Shown: positions 16,431 through 25,935, counted from the first letter of the stretch. The stretch is 64,000 bases of DNA from Arthrobacter sp. Y-9 (GCF_029690065.1 NZ_CP121463.1:930001-994000); one strand, 5' to 3'. Numbers and translations: made by a program. The notes: generated by a model not told the origin, from the letters alone.

Positions 16431-17849
16431 GTGGCTATTTCCGATGTGACCACCGCGAACGACACGGCGCAGGGCACCGGTGCGAAAAAGAGCACCGCGA
16501 AGAAAGCTACCTCTCGCACCACGCGGGGGCGTTCCACGACCGGGACGGACCCGGCGCCCACCGGCCGCAGTTTCGTGATCGACACCTCCGTGCTCCTCTC
16601 CGATCCGCGGGCGCTGCTCCGGTTCGCCGAGCATGAGGTGATCGTCCCGGTGGTCGTGATCGCCGAGCTGGAGGGCAAACGCCACGACCCGGAGCTCGGC
16701 TACTTCGCCCGCAAGGCGCTCCGGCTGCTGGATGACCTCCGCGTCGAGCACGGCAGTCTCAACCGGCCCATCCCGCTCGGGACCGACGGCGGCACCCTGC
16801 GGGTGGAACTGAACCACATCAGCGCCGAGGTGCTCCCCGCGGGATTCCGCTCCGGTGACAACGACGCACGCATCCTGGCGGTGGCGAAGAACCTCGCCGA
16901 TGAGGGCCACGACGTCACGGTGGTGTCCAAGGATCTGCCGATGCGCGTGAAGGCCTCCGCCATGGGCCTGGCCGCCGACGAATACCGCAACGAACTCGTC
17001 AAGGACACCGGCTGGACGGGCCTGTCCGAGCTGGACGTCACCGAGGAGGAGGTCTCCACCCTCTACGGCCACGAACCGGTGCTGATCCCGGCCGCCGCCG
17101 AGTTGCCGGTGAACACCGGCCTGGTGATGCTCTCGCCGCGTGGTTCGGCCCTCGGTCGGGTGGGCGCCGACAAGCAGGTGCGCCTCGTCAAGGGCGACCG
17201 CGACGTGTTCGGGCTCCACGGACGTTCGGCGGAACAGCGCCTGGCGATCGACATGCTCATGGACCCCACGGTCGGGATCGTCTCGCTCGGCGGCCGGGCG
17301 GGCACCGGCAAGTCGGCCTTGGCCCTCTGCGCCGGCCTCGAGGCGGTCCTGGAGCGTCAGGAACACCGGAAGGTGGTCGTGTTCCGGCCCCTGTACGCGG
17401 TGGGCGGCCAGGAGCTCGGGTACCTGCCGGGTTCCGAGGCGGAGAAGATGAACCCCTGGGCGCAGGCCGTGTTCGACACCCTCGGCGCCCTGGTCTCCCA
17501 GGAAGTGGTCGAGGAGGTCATGGACCGCGGCATGCTGGAGGTCCTGCCGCTCACGCACATCCGCGGACGCTCGCTGCACGATTCGTTCGTGATCGTGGAC
17601 GAGGCCCAGTCCCTGGAGAAGAACGTGCTCCTCACCGTGATGAGCCGCATGGGCCAGAACTCCAAGATCGTCCTCACCCACGACGTCGCGCAGCGCGACA
17701 ACCTGCGCGTCGGACGCCATGACGGCATCGCCGCCGTCGTCGAGACGCTCAAGGGGCACCCGCTGTTCGCCCACATGACCCTGACGCGGAGCGAGCGCTC
17801 GCCGATCGCGGCCCTCGTCACGGAACTGCTGGAGGGTGCGGAGATCTAG
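16431..17849 (+). CDS. PIN-PhoH2 family RNA helicase/ribonuclease
   Basis: A 472-residue two-domain protein. Residues about 47-170 form a PIN nuclease domain ([12 protein letters not shown], then the acidic ELEGKRHD and [15 protein letters not shown]). Residues about 270-472 form the PhoH ATPase with Walker [14 protein letters not shown] and Walker [11 protein letters not shown]. Known PhoH2 proteins (Rv1095) unwind and cleave RNA. The first 45 residues are Thr/Lys/Arg-rich and disordered. The GTG at 16431 has GGAG 6 nt upstream. Confidence 0.92.
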   Translation: MAISDVTTANDTAQGTGAKKSTAKKATSRTTRGRSTTGTDPAPTGRSFVIDTSVLLSDPRALLRFAEHEVIVPVVVIAELEGKRHDPELGYFARKALRLLDDLRVEHGSLNRPIPLGTDGGTLRVELNHISAEVLPAGFRSGDNDARILAVAKNLADEGHDVTVVSKDLPMRVKASAMGLAADEYRNELVKDTGWTGLSELDVTEEEVSTLYGHEPVLIPAAAELPVNTGLVMLSPRGSALGRVGADKQVRLVKGDRDVFGLHGRSAEQRLAIDMLMDPTVGIVSLGGRAGTGKSALALCAGLEAVLERQEHRKVVVFRPLYAVGGQELGYLPGSEAEKMNPWAQAVFDTLGALVSQEVVEEVMDRGMLEVLPLTHIRGRSLHDSFVIVDEAQSLEKNVLLTVMSRMGQNSKIVLTHDVAQRDNLRVGRHDGIAAVVETLKGHPLFAHMTLTRSERSPIAALVTELLEGAEI

Positions 17850-17862
17850 ACGGCCGCTCCCG

Positions 17863-17967
17863 CCCACGCGAACCACATCCCACGCGAACCGCATCCCACG
17901 CGAACCGCCAGTAGGTGCCCGAATCCCTCCCGGAAAAGGGCGCCTAGTGGCGGTTCGGGTACGTGGG
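17863..17967. repeat. Palindromic element, family 2, copy A, with 16-nt direct repeats
   Basis: Three copies of CCCACGCGAACC(A/G)C(AT) start at 17863, 17879 and 17895 with an exact 16-nt period. The third opens a long imperfect palindrome: left arm 17895-17920, right arm 17938-17967 (GGGCGCCTAGTGGCGGTTCG onward). The right arm encodes the last residues and stop of the minus-strand dihydrofolate-reductase-like gene. Confidence 0.85.
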
Positions 17968-18555
17968 CGGGCCGGCGGGGCGATAGACGAGCGTGAGAAC
18001 ACCGCGGCTGTCGGTGCGCGAACTGAGCAGTTCGAGCGCGAGGTCCGGGCCGTCCTGCGGGAACAGCCGATCACCCTGTCCCAGCACGACAGGCACTACC
18101 AGGAGGGTGAGCTCGTCCACGAGTCCGCGTTCCAGAAGCCAGCGGACCAGCTTGACGCTCCCGTGGACCTGGAGATCGCCGCCCGGTGCGTCCTTCAGCT
18201 CCCGGATCCGGGTTTCCAGGTCCCCAGTGAGCCGGGTGGCGCCTTCCCAGGCGGTTTCGGGTTCGGAGGACGAGACCAGGTATTTAGGGGCACGGTTCAG
18301 CGCATCGGCGATGGCGTGACCGCCGGGTGGCATCGAACCCCAGTACGGCGCGAACACGTCGTAGGTGGTGCGGCCGAAGAGGAAAGCCCCCGCCCGCTGA
18401 TAGGTCTCGACGATGAAGCTGAACGTCTCGTCGTCGAACGCGCCCATCGCCCAGCCGCCCCGGGTGAAGCCGTTCCGGAGGTCCTGCTCCGTCGCCCCGC
18501 CGTTGCCCTGTGCGACGCCGTCGACGGTCACCTGCGTCATGGTGGTCAGTTTCAT
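17944..18555 (-). CDS. Dihydrofolate reductase / RibD C-terminal family protein
   Basis: A 203-residue member of the RibD_C/DHFR-like clan common in actinobacteria (MTQVTVDGVAQGNGG at the N-terminus, AFLFGRTTYDVFAPYW, GDLQVHGSVKLVRWLLERGLVDELTLLVVPVVLGQGDRLF). NADPH-dependent reduction is the family expectation; the substrate is unknown. ATG 18555 is preceded by GGAAGT. Its C-terminal PTYPNRH and stop codon lie inside palindromic element copy A, and copy B lies upstream, so the gene is bracketed by one repeat family. Confidence 0.85.
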   Translation of the reverse strand: MKLTTMTQVTVDGVAQGNGGATEQDLRNGFTRGGWAMGAFDDETFSFIVETYQRAGAFLFGRTTYDVFAPYWGSMPPGGHAIADALNRAPKYLVSSSEPETAWEGATRLTGDLETRIRELKDAPGGDLQVHGSVKLVRWLLERGLVDELTLLVVPVVLGQGDRLFPQDGPDLALELLSSRTDSRGVLTLVYRPAGPPTYPNRH

Positions 18556-18632
18556 GGGTGCCACTTCCTTCCTCGCTTCATCGTAGGAGCGAGGGGGGCA
18601 CGAGAGCACGGACTTTTTTCGGTGCCCCACGG

Positions 18633-18699
18633 CCACGCGAACCGCCAGTAGGCGCCCGAATCCGTGGGGTATTCGGGCGCCTACTGGCGGTTCGCGTGG
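18633..18699. repeat. Palindromic element, family 2, copy B
   Basis: A perfect 29-bp stem: left arm 18633-18661 (CCACGCGAACCGCCAGTAGG and nine further bases), loop 18662-18670, right arm 18671-18699. It shares the GCGAACCGCCAGTAGG core with copy A. It lies 40 bp 3' of the minus-strand acetyltransferase stop. Confidence 0.88.
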
Positions 18700-18739
18700 A
18701 GGTGAGGAGTGGGGAACGACGGCGAGTGGAGCCGCGCGC

Positions 18740-19390
18740 TCAGGCGTCCAGGCCGATGAAGCGGGCGAAAGCGTCGTGGCCTTCGACTTCCAGCTCCCAG
18801 TCGGGCCGGCGGAAGTCCGCGGCGTCCAGCCGGAGCTGCTGGATCTCGGCGGGACCCTGTGCGGACGACTCCCGGTGCAGACCGTTGTCCCGGTATCCCA
18901 GCGCGTGTGAGACACCGAGGGACCGTTCGTTCCACACCGCGGCGGCGGATTCCGCGACCTCGGCGCCCAGGTGGTCGAAGGCGTACAGGAGGATGGCGGC
19001 CCGCATCTCCTTGCCGAGCCCCTGCCCCTGGGAGGACTTCCGCATCCAGGACCCGCTCGATACGACCCGGAACGCGGCGAACTCCTTGGCCATGAGGGAT
19101 TGCGACCCGATCAGCTCCCCGCCGTGCCAGATCCCGAACGCGAGGTCCCAGTTCTCGGGCGTGAACCGGGAACGCGCACCCCAGTGGAACTGCGCGGTGT
19201 TCGCCGGGAGCTCGTGGTCCGGCGCCTCGGACCAGGCGACGGAGAACGGGGACTTGCCGGGCTCGTGAATACCGGACCGGACCGCCTCGATGAGCTGGGG
19301 GAGTTCGCTGTCGCGGATCAGGCGCAGCTCCACGCGCGGAGTGCGCAGCACCAGGCCGAAGGGCGGGAAGATCTCCTCGAGAGTCAGCAT
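18740..19390 (-). CDS. GNAT acetyltransferase
   Basis: A 216-residue RimJ/RimL-like GNAT protein, with the acetyl-CoA loop SSQGQGLGKEMRAAILLYAFDHLGAE and the NERSLGVSHALGYRDNG helix-strand that closes the fold. Substrate unknown. The ATG at 19390 is chosen because TAGACT (19398-19403, minus strand) lies 7 nt upstream; an earlier in-frame ATG overlaps that promoter element. It is not closely similar to the acetyltransferase at 15.6 kb. Confidence 0.83.
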   Translation of the reverse strand: MLTLEEIFPPFGLVLRTPRVELRLIRDSELPQLIEAVRSGIHEPGKSPFSVAWSEAPDHELPANTAQFHWGARSRFTPENWDLAFGIWHGGELIGSQSLMAKEFAAFRVVSSGSWMRKSSQGQGLGKEMRAAILLYAFDHLGAEVAESAAAVWNERSLGVSHALGYRDNGLHRESSAQGPAEIQQLRLDAADFRRPDWELEVEGHDAFARFIGLDA

Positions 19391-19520
19391 GGCGACGAGT
19401 CTAGCCAACGCGCTGCGCCAGCCAACGCGGCGGACCGCCGGACGCGCGGAGCCGGGGGGAGAGCGCCGGGAGTCTCGGCTGTGAATGGCACTTCCACAGT
19501 GGCGCCGTTAGAGTCGGCCC

Positions 19521-20189
19521 ATGCTGACACGGATGACCCAGCTCTGGGGGCTCGGGCCAGGCTGGCCGCTCGCCGCTTCGATCCTCCTGGCCCTCGTGGT
19601 CGTGCTCTTCGTCTCCGCGGCGGGGCGCCTGGCCTGGATCGATGCGAAGACCCGTCTCCTCCCGGACCGGATCATGCTGCCCTGGGCGGCGGTTTCGGGC
19701 GTGCTCCTGCTGGCGGCGTGCGTGTGCGCGGGCAACCTCCCGTCCGACTTCGGCTGGGTCGCCTACGCTCCGTCCGCGAACGAGGTCTTCAGTCCCGGGA
19801 GCTTCACGAGCCACGGTGCGCCGGGCTCCGCTGAATGGCTGGACTCCCTGTTCGAGCAGCGGGCGGACCTGGCCGCGCCGCTCTGGGGCGTCTGGGGTCT
19901 GCGCGTGGTCGCCGGGGGCGTGCTCGCCTGGCTGTTCCACTTCCTGCTGCGCGCCGTCAGCCCGTCCAGCCTCGGTTTCGGGGATGTGAAACTCGCGGGG
20001 GTGCTCGGCATGCATCTGGGGTACGTGGGCTGGTGGCCCCTGCTGCTCGGGACACTGCTCGCGTTCACGCTGGCCGGGCTGACGGCCCTGGTCCTGGTGC
20101 TGTTCCGGCGAGTGGGATGGCGCGACTCGATCCCCTTCGGACCGTTCATGATCGCCGGCGCCGCCGTGGCGCTGGTGCTGCCCGCCTGA
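19521..20189 (+). CDS. Prepilin peptidase (type IV leader peptidase, A24)
   Basis: A 222-residue aspartic membrane protease that cleaves type IV prepilin-like leader peptides on the cytoplasmic side. Both catalytic Asp motifs are present: WIDAKTRLLPDRI near residue 40 and GFGDVKLAGVLG near residue 155. The N-terminal methyltransferase domain of PilD is absent, as in Tad-type or actinobacterial forms. A 40-residue loop between the motifs (SANEVFSPGSFTSHG) is probably extracytoplasmic. ATG 19521 follows TAGAGT (19509-19514) by 6 nt. No pilin or secretion ATPase gene is nearby. Confidence 0.88.
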   Translation: MLTRMTQLWGLGPGWPLAASILLALVVVLFVSAAGRLAWIDAKTRLLPDRIMLPWAAVSGVLLLAACVCAGNLPSDFGWVAYAPSANEVFSPGSFTSHGAPGSAEWLDSLFEQRADLAAPLWGVWGLRVVAGGVLAWLFHFLLRAVSPSSLGFGDVKLAGVLGMHLGYVGWWPLLLGTLLAFTLAGLTALVLVLFRRVGWRDSIPFGPFMIAGAAVALVLPA

Positions 20190-20200
20190 GGAAACGCCGG

Positions 20201-20228
20201 CGCCCGACGGCGGGGCCGCCGTCGGGCG
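20201..20228. terminator. Hairpin between convergent genes
   Basis: CGCCCGACGGCG (20201-20212) pairs perfectly with 20217-20228, between the prepilin peptidase stop and the opposing membrane-protein stop. Confidence 0.7.
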
Positions 20229-22760
20229 TCAGAGCGTCGCCAGATACGCGCGCACACGCTGCCCCAGGTCGCGTTCGCGAGCGGCCAGGGCGTCCACGAG
20301 CCCGGCCAGCCGCTCGACGTCGCGCGCGTGGGACGGCTCTCCACGCCGCCGTCGGGGCCGCGAGGTGAGCTCCTCGCAGCGCCGCAGGGCCAGGATCTGC
20401 GCGCGAACCCTCAACCGCCTGTCCTCCAGTTCGGGCGCTCCCGAGGCATGCTCCACGGTGACGGCATCGAGGTCGGCGGCGTCCTCGCGGAGGAAGAGCG
20501 CCTCCAGGCGGGTCTCCACGGCCCGGAGCGTCCGGTCGTTCTCCTGACGTGAGGCGGTGCGGTTCCGGCGCCGTCCCGAGAGCCAGACCGGGACGGCGGC
20601 GAGGCCGGCCAGGCCCAGGACCACGCCCACCCCGATTCCCACCCGGTTGGCCTGCGACTCCGTCCAGGCGGGCTTTCCGAGGCTGCCCGCCAGGTCCTGG
20701 TTCAGAAGGTAGACCGGGTGGTAAACGGACATGTGGGGGTCATCGCTGGAGTTCCAGTCACCGCGGTTCAGGTACTCGCCCGCGAGGCGGGGCGCGGGGG
20801 TCGGGCCCCAGGCCAGGCCGAGGCCGCGGTATTCGCCGTGTCCGACGTCGCGCACCACGTGGATCATGACGTCCGGGAAGAGGTCTCCCGTCGCAGGATC
20901 GACGAGATCCGGGACCGAGGCGATGGCAGCGCGGACCGCGGCGTCCTGATCGGCCCGGCTCAGATCATCGGACCTCCGGCCGGTCGAGCGGCCGACCGGC
21001 CTGGCTTCCGTGACCACGTCCAGTTCCGGTGCGGCGGGGAGGGCCACGACGGCGAGGCGCCACGGGATGAAGGCGCGGACCTTCGCGGCGTCGGCGTCGG
21101 CCTGCTGCAGTGTCGGCCAGCCCGGTCCCCGCGGCAGGGACACGTAGTGGACCGTCTTGTCCCGCCCGATGGCGCCCACGCCTCCGATGGCGGTCTGCGT
21201 CACCCAGCCGATGCCCGCCACCGCCAGGCACAGCGCGATCAGCAGGCCCAGGATGAAGGCCCCGCCCCGGGCGGACTCGGCCCGGTGACTCCGGCGGGTC
21301 ACCTCCCGGGGAGCCGGTTCGCGTCGGGGAGCCGCCGCCACATCACGCCGAGGCGCCATGGCATCCAGGTCGGCCCGCGCCGTGTCCCACCACCGTTCCA
21401 CGCCGCCCACCGTCAGCAGCGTCGGCCCGGCGGGATCCTCGTCGCCCGGAGCCGGAGCCGGGGCCGGAGCCGCTGCCAGCGCCAGCACGAGCGGTGACTC
21501 CGGATCCTCCGCGGACTGTTCGGCGGCGAGAAGAACGGACTGCTTCGGAGCGACTCGAGCCGCCGTGGCCAGCCCCTCCCTGAGGACCGTGGCCAGCGCG
21601 GCGGACGTCTCTCTTGCCGCCTCGAGGAGCCCTTCTGCGAGGGCCTCAGGGTCGACGGGCTCCTCGGAGAACTTTTCCCGGAGCGCCGCGCCGAGAGGCA
21701 GCAACGACCCCCGGACACGTTCCAGCTTCCGGACGGCCGCAGCGACCTCGCCCCGCACCGGCACCCGGGCCTCGGCGAGCACGGCACTGATCCGGTCCGC
21801 GGCCTCGATGAAGGGTCGGCTGTTCAGATCCCAGACGTCGGGAGCGGTCGGGGACTTCAGGAGGAGGGCCGTGCCCTGGGAGACCGCGTCGTCCAGGTGG
21901 TCGAGCCGCGTCGCCTGGTCCCGGAAGGCCAGGGCCTCGTCTGCGCTGAGGTCGCTCATCGTCGGCAGGCCGAGCGGAAGCCGGGCGTAGAGCCCGTCCT
22001 CGGCACGGGTCAGCTTCAGCGAACGGGCCTCGACCTCACAGCCCGCTTCGCGAAGGCGCTGCGCGGTACTGGAGTGCGTGAGCCCGTCCAGGTGGATGGT
22101 CGCGAGCCGCGTCAGCTCCAGATCCAGCGTGACCGTGGCGAGATGACGTGATCCCACCGCGAGGTCATGCCACAGCGCACGCCGTTCCCTGGCCTGGCGC
22201 AGATGACGGCGCAGCAGAAGTCCTGTGCACAGTGTCCCCGCCGCGACGAGTGCCAGCCACCCGAGCGGGGTGCGGTTGAGGGCCTGTGATTGAGCGTCGA
22301 CGGCGGCGCGGGCTGCCAGGGCGGCCGCCCCGGCGCGCTGGCCGGCGGAGTGGGCGTTGTCGAACGCATTGGACACCATGTCGTCGCCGTCGGGTTCGTG
22401 CTCCTTCTCGTCGTGGGGGACCGAGAGCCAGCCTTTCGCGACACGCGCTCCGGCATACGTCCCGTCGACCACCACCGAAGCGGTGCCGGGACCCGGCGAG
22501 GCGCAGTGAGGGGCGGAGGCGGCATCGCAGACGAGGAGCCGGGTGGGCTCGTAGGCGAGGAGCTCTCCGCCCAGCGCCGCGCGCACCTGGTCCGCGCTCA
22601 CGGCGGTTCCGTGGACTTCGACGGTCACCGGCGTCGTCGGGATGTTGAGGGCGACCCCCGTGAGAGCTGCGAGCAGTGTCAGCGCGCCGACGACGAGCGC
22701 GCCCCACGGACGCTCCCGGCGCGGCGCGTTGCGCGGGCTGCCTGCCGTCTCCCTGGCCAT
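20229..22760 (-). CDS. Large membrane protein, DUF5129-like, unknown
   Basis: An 843-residue protein with four hydrophobic segments: near residues 20-40 (WGALVVGALTLLAALTGVAL), about 165-185, about 505-530 (GAFILGLLIALCLAVAGIGW) and about 690-710. Long soluble stretches separate them, and a basic, charged C-terminal helical region follows. It looks like the DUF5129 proteins of Micrococcaceae, but I cannot verify this. A conserved-looking segment (FIPWRLAVVALPAAPELDVV, then FPDVMIHVVRDVG) may be an extracytoplasmic domain. I prefer ATG 22760, after AGGGGG, over an in-frame ATG at 22835. Confidence 0.7.
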   Translation of the reverse strand: MARETAGSPRNAPRRERPWGALVVGALTLLAALTGVALNIPTTPVTVEVHGTAVSADQVRAALGGELLAYEPTRLLVCDAASAPHCASPGPGTASVVVDGTYAGARVAKGWLSVPHDEKEHEPDGDDMVSNAFDNAHSAGQRAGAAALAARAAVDAQSQALNRTPLGWLALVAAGTLCTGLLLRRHLRQARERRALWHDLAVGSRHLATVTLDLELTRLATIHLDGLTHSSTAQRLREAGCEVEARSLKLTRAEDGLYARLPLGLPTMSDLSADEALAFRDQATRLDHLDDAVSQGTALLLKSPTAPDVWDLNSRPFIEAADRISAVLAEARVPVRGEVAAAVRKLERVRGSLLPLGAALREKFSEEPVDPEALAEGLLEAARETSAALATVLREGLATAARVAPKQSVLLAAEQSAEDPESPLVLALAAAPAPAPAPGDEDPAGPTLLTVGGVERWWDTARADLDAMAPRRDVAAAPRREPAPREVTRRSHRAESARGGAFILGLLIALCLAVAGIGWVTQTAIGGVGAIGRDKTVHYVSLPRGPGWPTLQQADADAAKVRAFIPWRLAVVALPAAPELDVVTEARPVGRSTGRRSDDLSRADQDAAVRAAIASVPDLVDPATGDLFPDVMIHVVRDVGHGEYRGLGLAWGPTPAPRLAGEYLNRGDWNSSDDPHMSVYHPVYLLNQDLAGSLGKPAWTESQANRVGIGVGVVLGLAGLAAVPVWLSGRRRNRTASRQENDRTLRAVETRLEALFLREDAADLDAVTVEHASGAPELEDRRLRVRAQILALRRCEELTSRPRRRRGEPSHARDVERLAGLVDALAARERDLGQRVRAYLATL

Positions 22761-22876
22761 CGTCCCCCCTAGGTGCCTGCCGCGATCCCGTGCGATTCCC
22801 TGTCCGCCGGCGTGCCCGCCGTGGTCCGCGCCCATCCTATGTCAGTGCCACAGGGCGCTCACCCGGGAAATACGAA

Positions 22877-22907
22877 GGCGCCGGACCCCTGCGGGGGATC
22901 CGGCGCC
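22877..22907 (-). terminator. fumC terminator
   Basis: GGCGCCGGACCCC (22877-22889) pairs with GGGGGATCCGGCGCC (22893-22907) with one bulge, downstream of the fumC stop. Confidence 0.6.
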
Positions 22908-22948
22908 GTCGTGGCCGGGCCGACGGTGACGCCGGCCGGGAGGTGATG

Positions 22949-24370
22949 TCAGTACTTGCCCGTCATGGTGGTGACGTCGAGGGCCTTGTCCAGGATCTCC
23001 TCGGTGACCTTGCCGTCACCCTCGCCGACGAAACCGAGCTTCTCGGTGGCCTGGCGGATGGTCAGGCCCTCCTTGACGGCGGTCTTGGCGATCTTCGCGG
23101 CGTTCTCGTAGCCGATGTACTTGTTCAGCGGCGTGACGATGGACGGGGAGGCCTCGGCCAGGAAGCGGGCGCGTTCCTCGTTGGCGCTGATGCCGTCGAT
23201 CATCTTATCCGCCATGACACGGGAGGTGTTGGTCAGCAGGCGGATGGACTCGAGCAGGTTCGCGGCCATGACCGGGATGCCCACGTTCAGCTCGAAGGCA
23301 CCGTTGGTGGAGGACAGGGCGATGGTGGTGTCATTGCCGATGACCTGGGCGGCGACCATGATGGCGGCCTCGCAGATCACGGGGTTGACCTTGCCCGGCA
23401 TGATGGAGGAGCCCGGCTGCAGATCCGGGATGGCGATCTCGCCGAGGCCCGTGTTGGGGCCGGAACCCATCCAGCGAAGGTCGTTGCTGATCTTCATGAT
23501 GGAGTAGGCGATCGTGCGCAGCTGGCCGGAGACCTCGATCAGGCCGTCGCGGTTGGCCTGAGCTTCGAAGTGGTTGCGGGCCTCGGTGATGGGCAGCGCG
23601 GTGTCCTCGGCGAGCAGGGCGATGACGCGCTGCGGGAAGCCGTCCGGGGTGTTGATGCCGGTGCCGACGGCGGTGCCGCCCTGGGGGACCTCGGCCACGC
23701 GGGGCAGGGAGGCGTGGATGCGCTCGATGCCGTAACGGATCTGGGCCTCGTAGCCGCCGAACTCCTGGCCGAGGGTGACCGGGGTGGCGTCCATGAGGTG
23801 CGTGCGGCCGGACTTGACGATGCCCTTGAACTCCTCGGCCTTGCGGGAGAGGGAGGCGGCCAGGTAGGTCAGGGCCGGGACCAGGTCGTTGAGCAGCGCG
23901 TTGGTCGCGGCGACGTGCACCGAGGTGGGGAACACGTCGTTGGAGGACTGGGAGGCGTTGACGTGGTCGTTCGGGTGGACGACGCGGTCGCTGCCCTTGT
24001 CCGCGAAGGAACGAGTGGCGAGCTCGGCCAGGACCTCGTTCATGTTCATGTTGGAGGAGGTGCCGGAGCCGGTCTGGAAGACGTCGATCGGGAACTGATC
24101 GTCGAATTCACCGGCGGCCACGCGGTCCGCGGCGTCGGCGATGGCGTCGGCGAGATCTCCATCGATCACTCCGAGTTCTTCGTTGGCGCGGGCGGCGGCC
24201 TTCTTGACCCGGGCAAGCGCTTCGATGTGCTTGCGTTCCAGGGTCTTGCCGGAAATGGGGAAGTTCTCCACGGCACGCTGGGTCTGGGCCTTGTAGAGCG
24301 CGTTCACGGGGACGCGGACCTCGCCCATGGTGTCGTGTTCGATGCGGAATTCTTCAGCAGCAGAAGTCAT
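22949..24370 (-). CDS. fumC: Fumarate hydratase, class II
   Basis: A 473-residue class II fumarase of the TCA cycle (counterpart of Rv1098c). It carries the superfamily signature [11 protein letters not shown] and the fumarase-typical [18 protein letters not shown] and [13 protein letters not shown] stretches, which separate it from the aspartase at 8.6 kb. ATG 24370 follows TACAGT (24377-24382, minus strand) by 6 nt, a leaderless start. Confidence 0.95.
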   Translation of the reverse strand: MTSAAEEFRIEHDTMGEVRVPVNALYKAQTQRAVENFPISGKTLERKHIEALARVKKAAARANEELGVIDGDLADAIADAADRVAAGEFDDQFPIDVFQTGSGTSSNMNMNEVLAELATRSFADKGSDRVVHPNDHVNASQSSNDVFPTSVHVAATNALLNDLVPALTYLAASLSRKAEEFKGIVKSGRTHLMDATPVTLGQEFGGYEAQIRYGIERIHASLPRVAEVPQGGTAVGTGINTPDGFPQRVIALLAEDTALPITEARNHFEAQANRDGLIEVSGQLRTIAYSIMKISNDLRWMGSGPNTGLGEIAIPDLQPGSSIMPGKVNPVICEAAIMVAAQVIGNDTTIALSSTNGAFELNVGIPVMAANLLESIRLLTNTSRVMADKMIDGISANEERARFLAEASPSIVTPLNKYIGYENAAKIAKTAVKEGLTIRQATEKLGFVGEGDGKVTEEILDKALDVTTMTGKY

Positions 24371-24447
24371 GCCCTTACTGTATGACGCACGACGGCGGCG
24401 CTGAAACTCGCGTCGCGCCACCGGGGGCGCATGTGGCGGAGGTCATG

Positions 24448-24471
24448 GCCGGCCCGGCTGCCCGGGCCGGC
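24448..24471 (-). terminator. Carbonic anhydrase terminator
   Basis: GCCGGCCCGG (24448-24457) pairs perfectly with 24462-24471 around a CTGC loop, just after the carbonic anhydrase stop. Confidence 0.65.
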
Positions 24472-24481
24472 AGGGCGCGCC

Positions 24482-25102
24482 TCAGTCCTGGAAGTGCCCG
24501 ACGCCGGAGACCAGGTCCGCGCGGCCCTCCTCGAGGCGGTAGGCCATGCCCACCACCGCGGTGCGGCCGGCGTCGATGGCCGCCTTGATGGAGGGGGAAC
24601 GCTCCACGAGCCGTTCGGCGGTCTGGCGGGTGTGCTCCACCACCATGTCGTTGACCTCGTGGTCGCCGTGGCGGAGGGAGTTCAGCACGGACGGCGTGAT
24701 GCGCTCGACCAGGTTCCGGATGTAGCCGCCAGGCATGTCCCCGGAGTCCACGGCCTCCTTGGTGGCCGTCACGGCGCCGCAGTTGTCGTGGCCCAGGACC
24801 ACGATCAGCGGGATGCCGAGGACGTCCACGCCGTACTCGAGGGTGCCGAGGACGGCGTCGTCCATGACCTGACCCGCCGTGCGGATGACGAAGGCGTCGC
24901 CGAGGCCGAGGTCGAAGATGATCTCGGCGGCCAGACGGGAGTCCGAGCAGCCGAAGATTAGAGTGAAGGGATTCTGGGCGTTGACCAGGGAACTGCGGCG
25001 GCTGGCGTCCTGATTGGGGTGGGACGACGTGCCCGAGACGAAACGGGCGTTGCCTTCGACGAGTTTCTGCCAGGCCTGCTGGGGGGTCAGATTCGAGCTC
25101 AC
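24482..25102 (-). CDS. Beta-class carbonic anhydrase
   Basis: A 206-residue beta-carbonic anhydrase that interconverts CO2 and bicarbonate. Zinc ligands are visible: Cys52 with the Asp54-Arg56 dyad in GCSDSR, and His105/Cys108 in GHDNCGA. The GTG at 25102 is supported by TAAAGT (25110-25115, minus strand) seven bases upstream. It sits between fumC and the DUF4245 gene, 10 bp after the latter's stop, so it may also be read through from DUF4245. Confidence 0.94.
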   Translation of the reverse strand: MSSNLTPQQAWQKLVEGNARFVSGTSSHPNQDASRRSSLVNAQNPFTLIFGCSDSRLAAEIIFDLGLGDAFVIRTAGQVMDDAVLGTLEYGVDVLGIPLIVVLGHDNCGAVTATKEAVDSGDMPGGYIRNLVERITPSVLNSLRHGDHEVNDMVVEHTRQTAERLVERSPSIKAAIDAGRTAVVGMAYRLEEGRADLVSGVGHFQD

Positions 25103-25112
25103 GCCGCTTACT

Positions 25113-25823
25113 TTACGCGGTGGGGGAGGCGGACGGCGCAGGCGTGACGGCGGGCGCCGCGTCCACGGCCTTCAGTACGGCGGCCGCGACGACGTCGAAC
25201 TCCGTCAGGTCCGCACGGCCGTTCAGCACCAGGGTGTAGCCGCGGTGTTCCAGGACCAGGGTCTTGGGTCCGGTGCCCTTGTCCCGCAGGGTCCAGTCCT
25301 GGCCGGCGATGGTGCGCTTGCCGGTGACAGGGGCGTTGTCCGCGATCTGGGCCACCCAGGTGGGGTTGCCCTTCCGGGTCTGGGTCAGCCCGACGAAGCC
25401 CTGGGCGGGGGAGACGAAGCCGACCTCCCAGGCCGGGACGCCGGACTCGGTGCCGGACTTCCAGCGCGCGTAGTTCGGGTGCCAGCCGGAGGGGAGCGCC
25501 GGAGCGGCCGGGGTGAAACCCGCCACCGGCGCCGCGTTGACGGCCACGGCCGAGACGTCGATCTTCGGATCGTAACCGGGCTGCTTCGGCTGGGCGTTCA
25601 GGAGGATGACCGGCAGGATGCAGGCGATCGACACCGCAAGTGCCAGGATCATGCCGATCACCGACGCGTTGGCCCGCTTGGCGGCATTCTTCGAGAGGAC
25701 GGCCTTGAACCCCGGTTCCCCGGGCAGGGGACCCCGTGCCGACGCTTCGCCGGCAGCCTCAGGAACGGCCTCGGGTGAGGAGTCTTCGGCGGCGGGGAGG
25801 GGGGTCTTGGGGGAATCACTCAC
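25113..25823 (-). CDS. DUF4245 membrane-anchored protein
   Basis: A 236-residue protein with a disordered acidic N-terminus, one membrane segment (ASVIGMILALAVSIACILPVILL) and an extracytoplasmic domain matching actinobacterial DUF4245 (APALPSGWHPNYARW through AVLKAVDAA). It is divergent from glpX as in mycobacteria (Rv1100). Function unknown. I prefer GTG 25823; an in-frame ATG at 25841 is an alternative, since neither has a clear ribosome-binding site. Confidence 0.78.
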   Translation of the reverse strand: MSDSPKTPLPAAEDSSPEAVPEAAGEASARGPLPGEPGFKAVLSKNAAKRANASVIGMILALAVSIACILPVILLNAQPKQPGYDPKIDVSAVAVNAAPVAGFTPAAPALPSGWHPNYARWKSGTESGVPAWEVGFVSPAQGFVGLTQTRKGNPTWVAQIADNAPVTGKRTIAGQDWTLRDKGTGPKTLVLEHRGYTLVLNGRADLTEFDVVAAAVLKAVDAAPAVTPAPSASPTA

Positions 25824-25878
25824 CCCTCCATGGTCCCCCATGGCGGGTGCCCAGCGCCAAACGACCGGGATGCGCGGT

Positions 25879-25935
25879 TGTGACACTGTTGCACCTGTCA
25901 CATCACGGCACAGGGCGGAACCCGCGGTCTATGAT
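25879..25935. promoter_or_regulatory. Divergent promoter region of DUF4245 and glpX
   Basis: TGTGACA (25879-25885) and TGTCACA (25896-25902) form a spaced 7-bp inverted repeat upstream of a TATGAT -10 (25930-25935) for glpX. The 10-bp spacing does not fit the CRP/GlxR consensus well. The binding protein is unknown. Confidence 0.45.
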
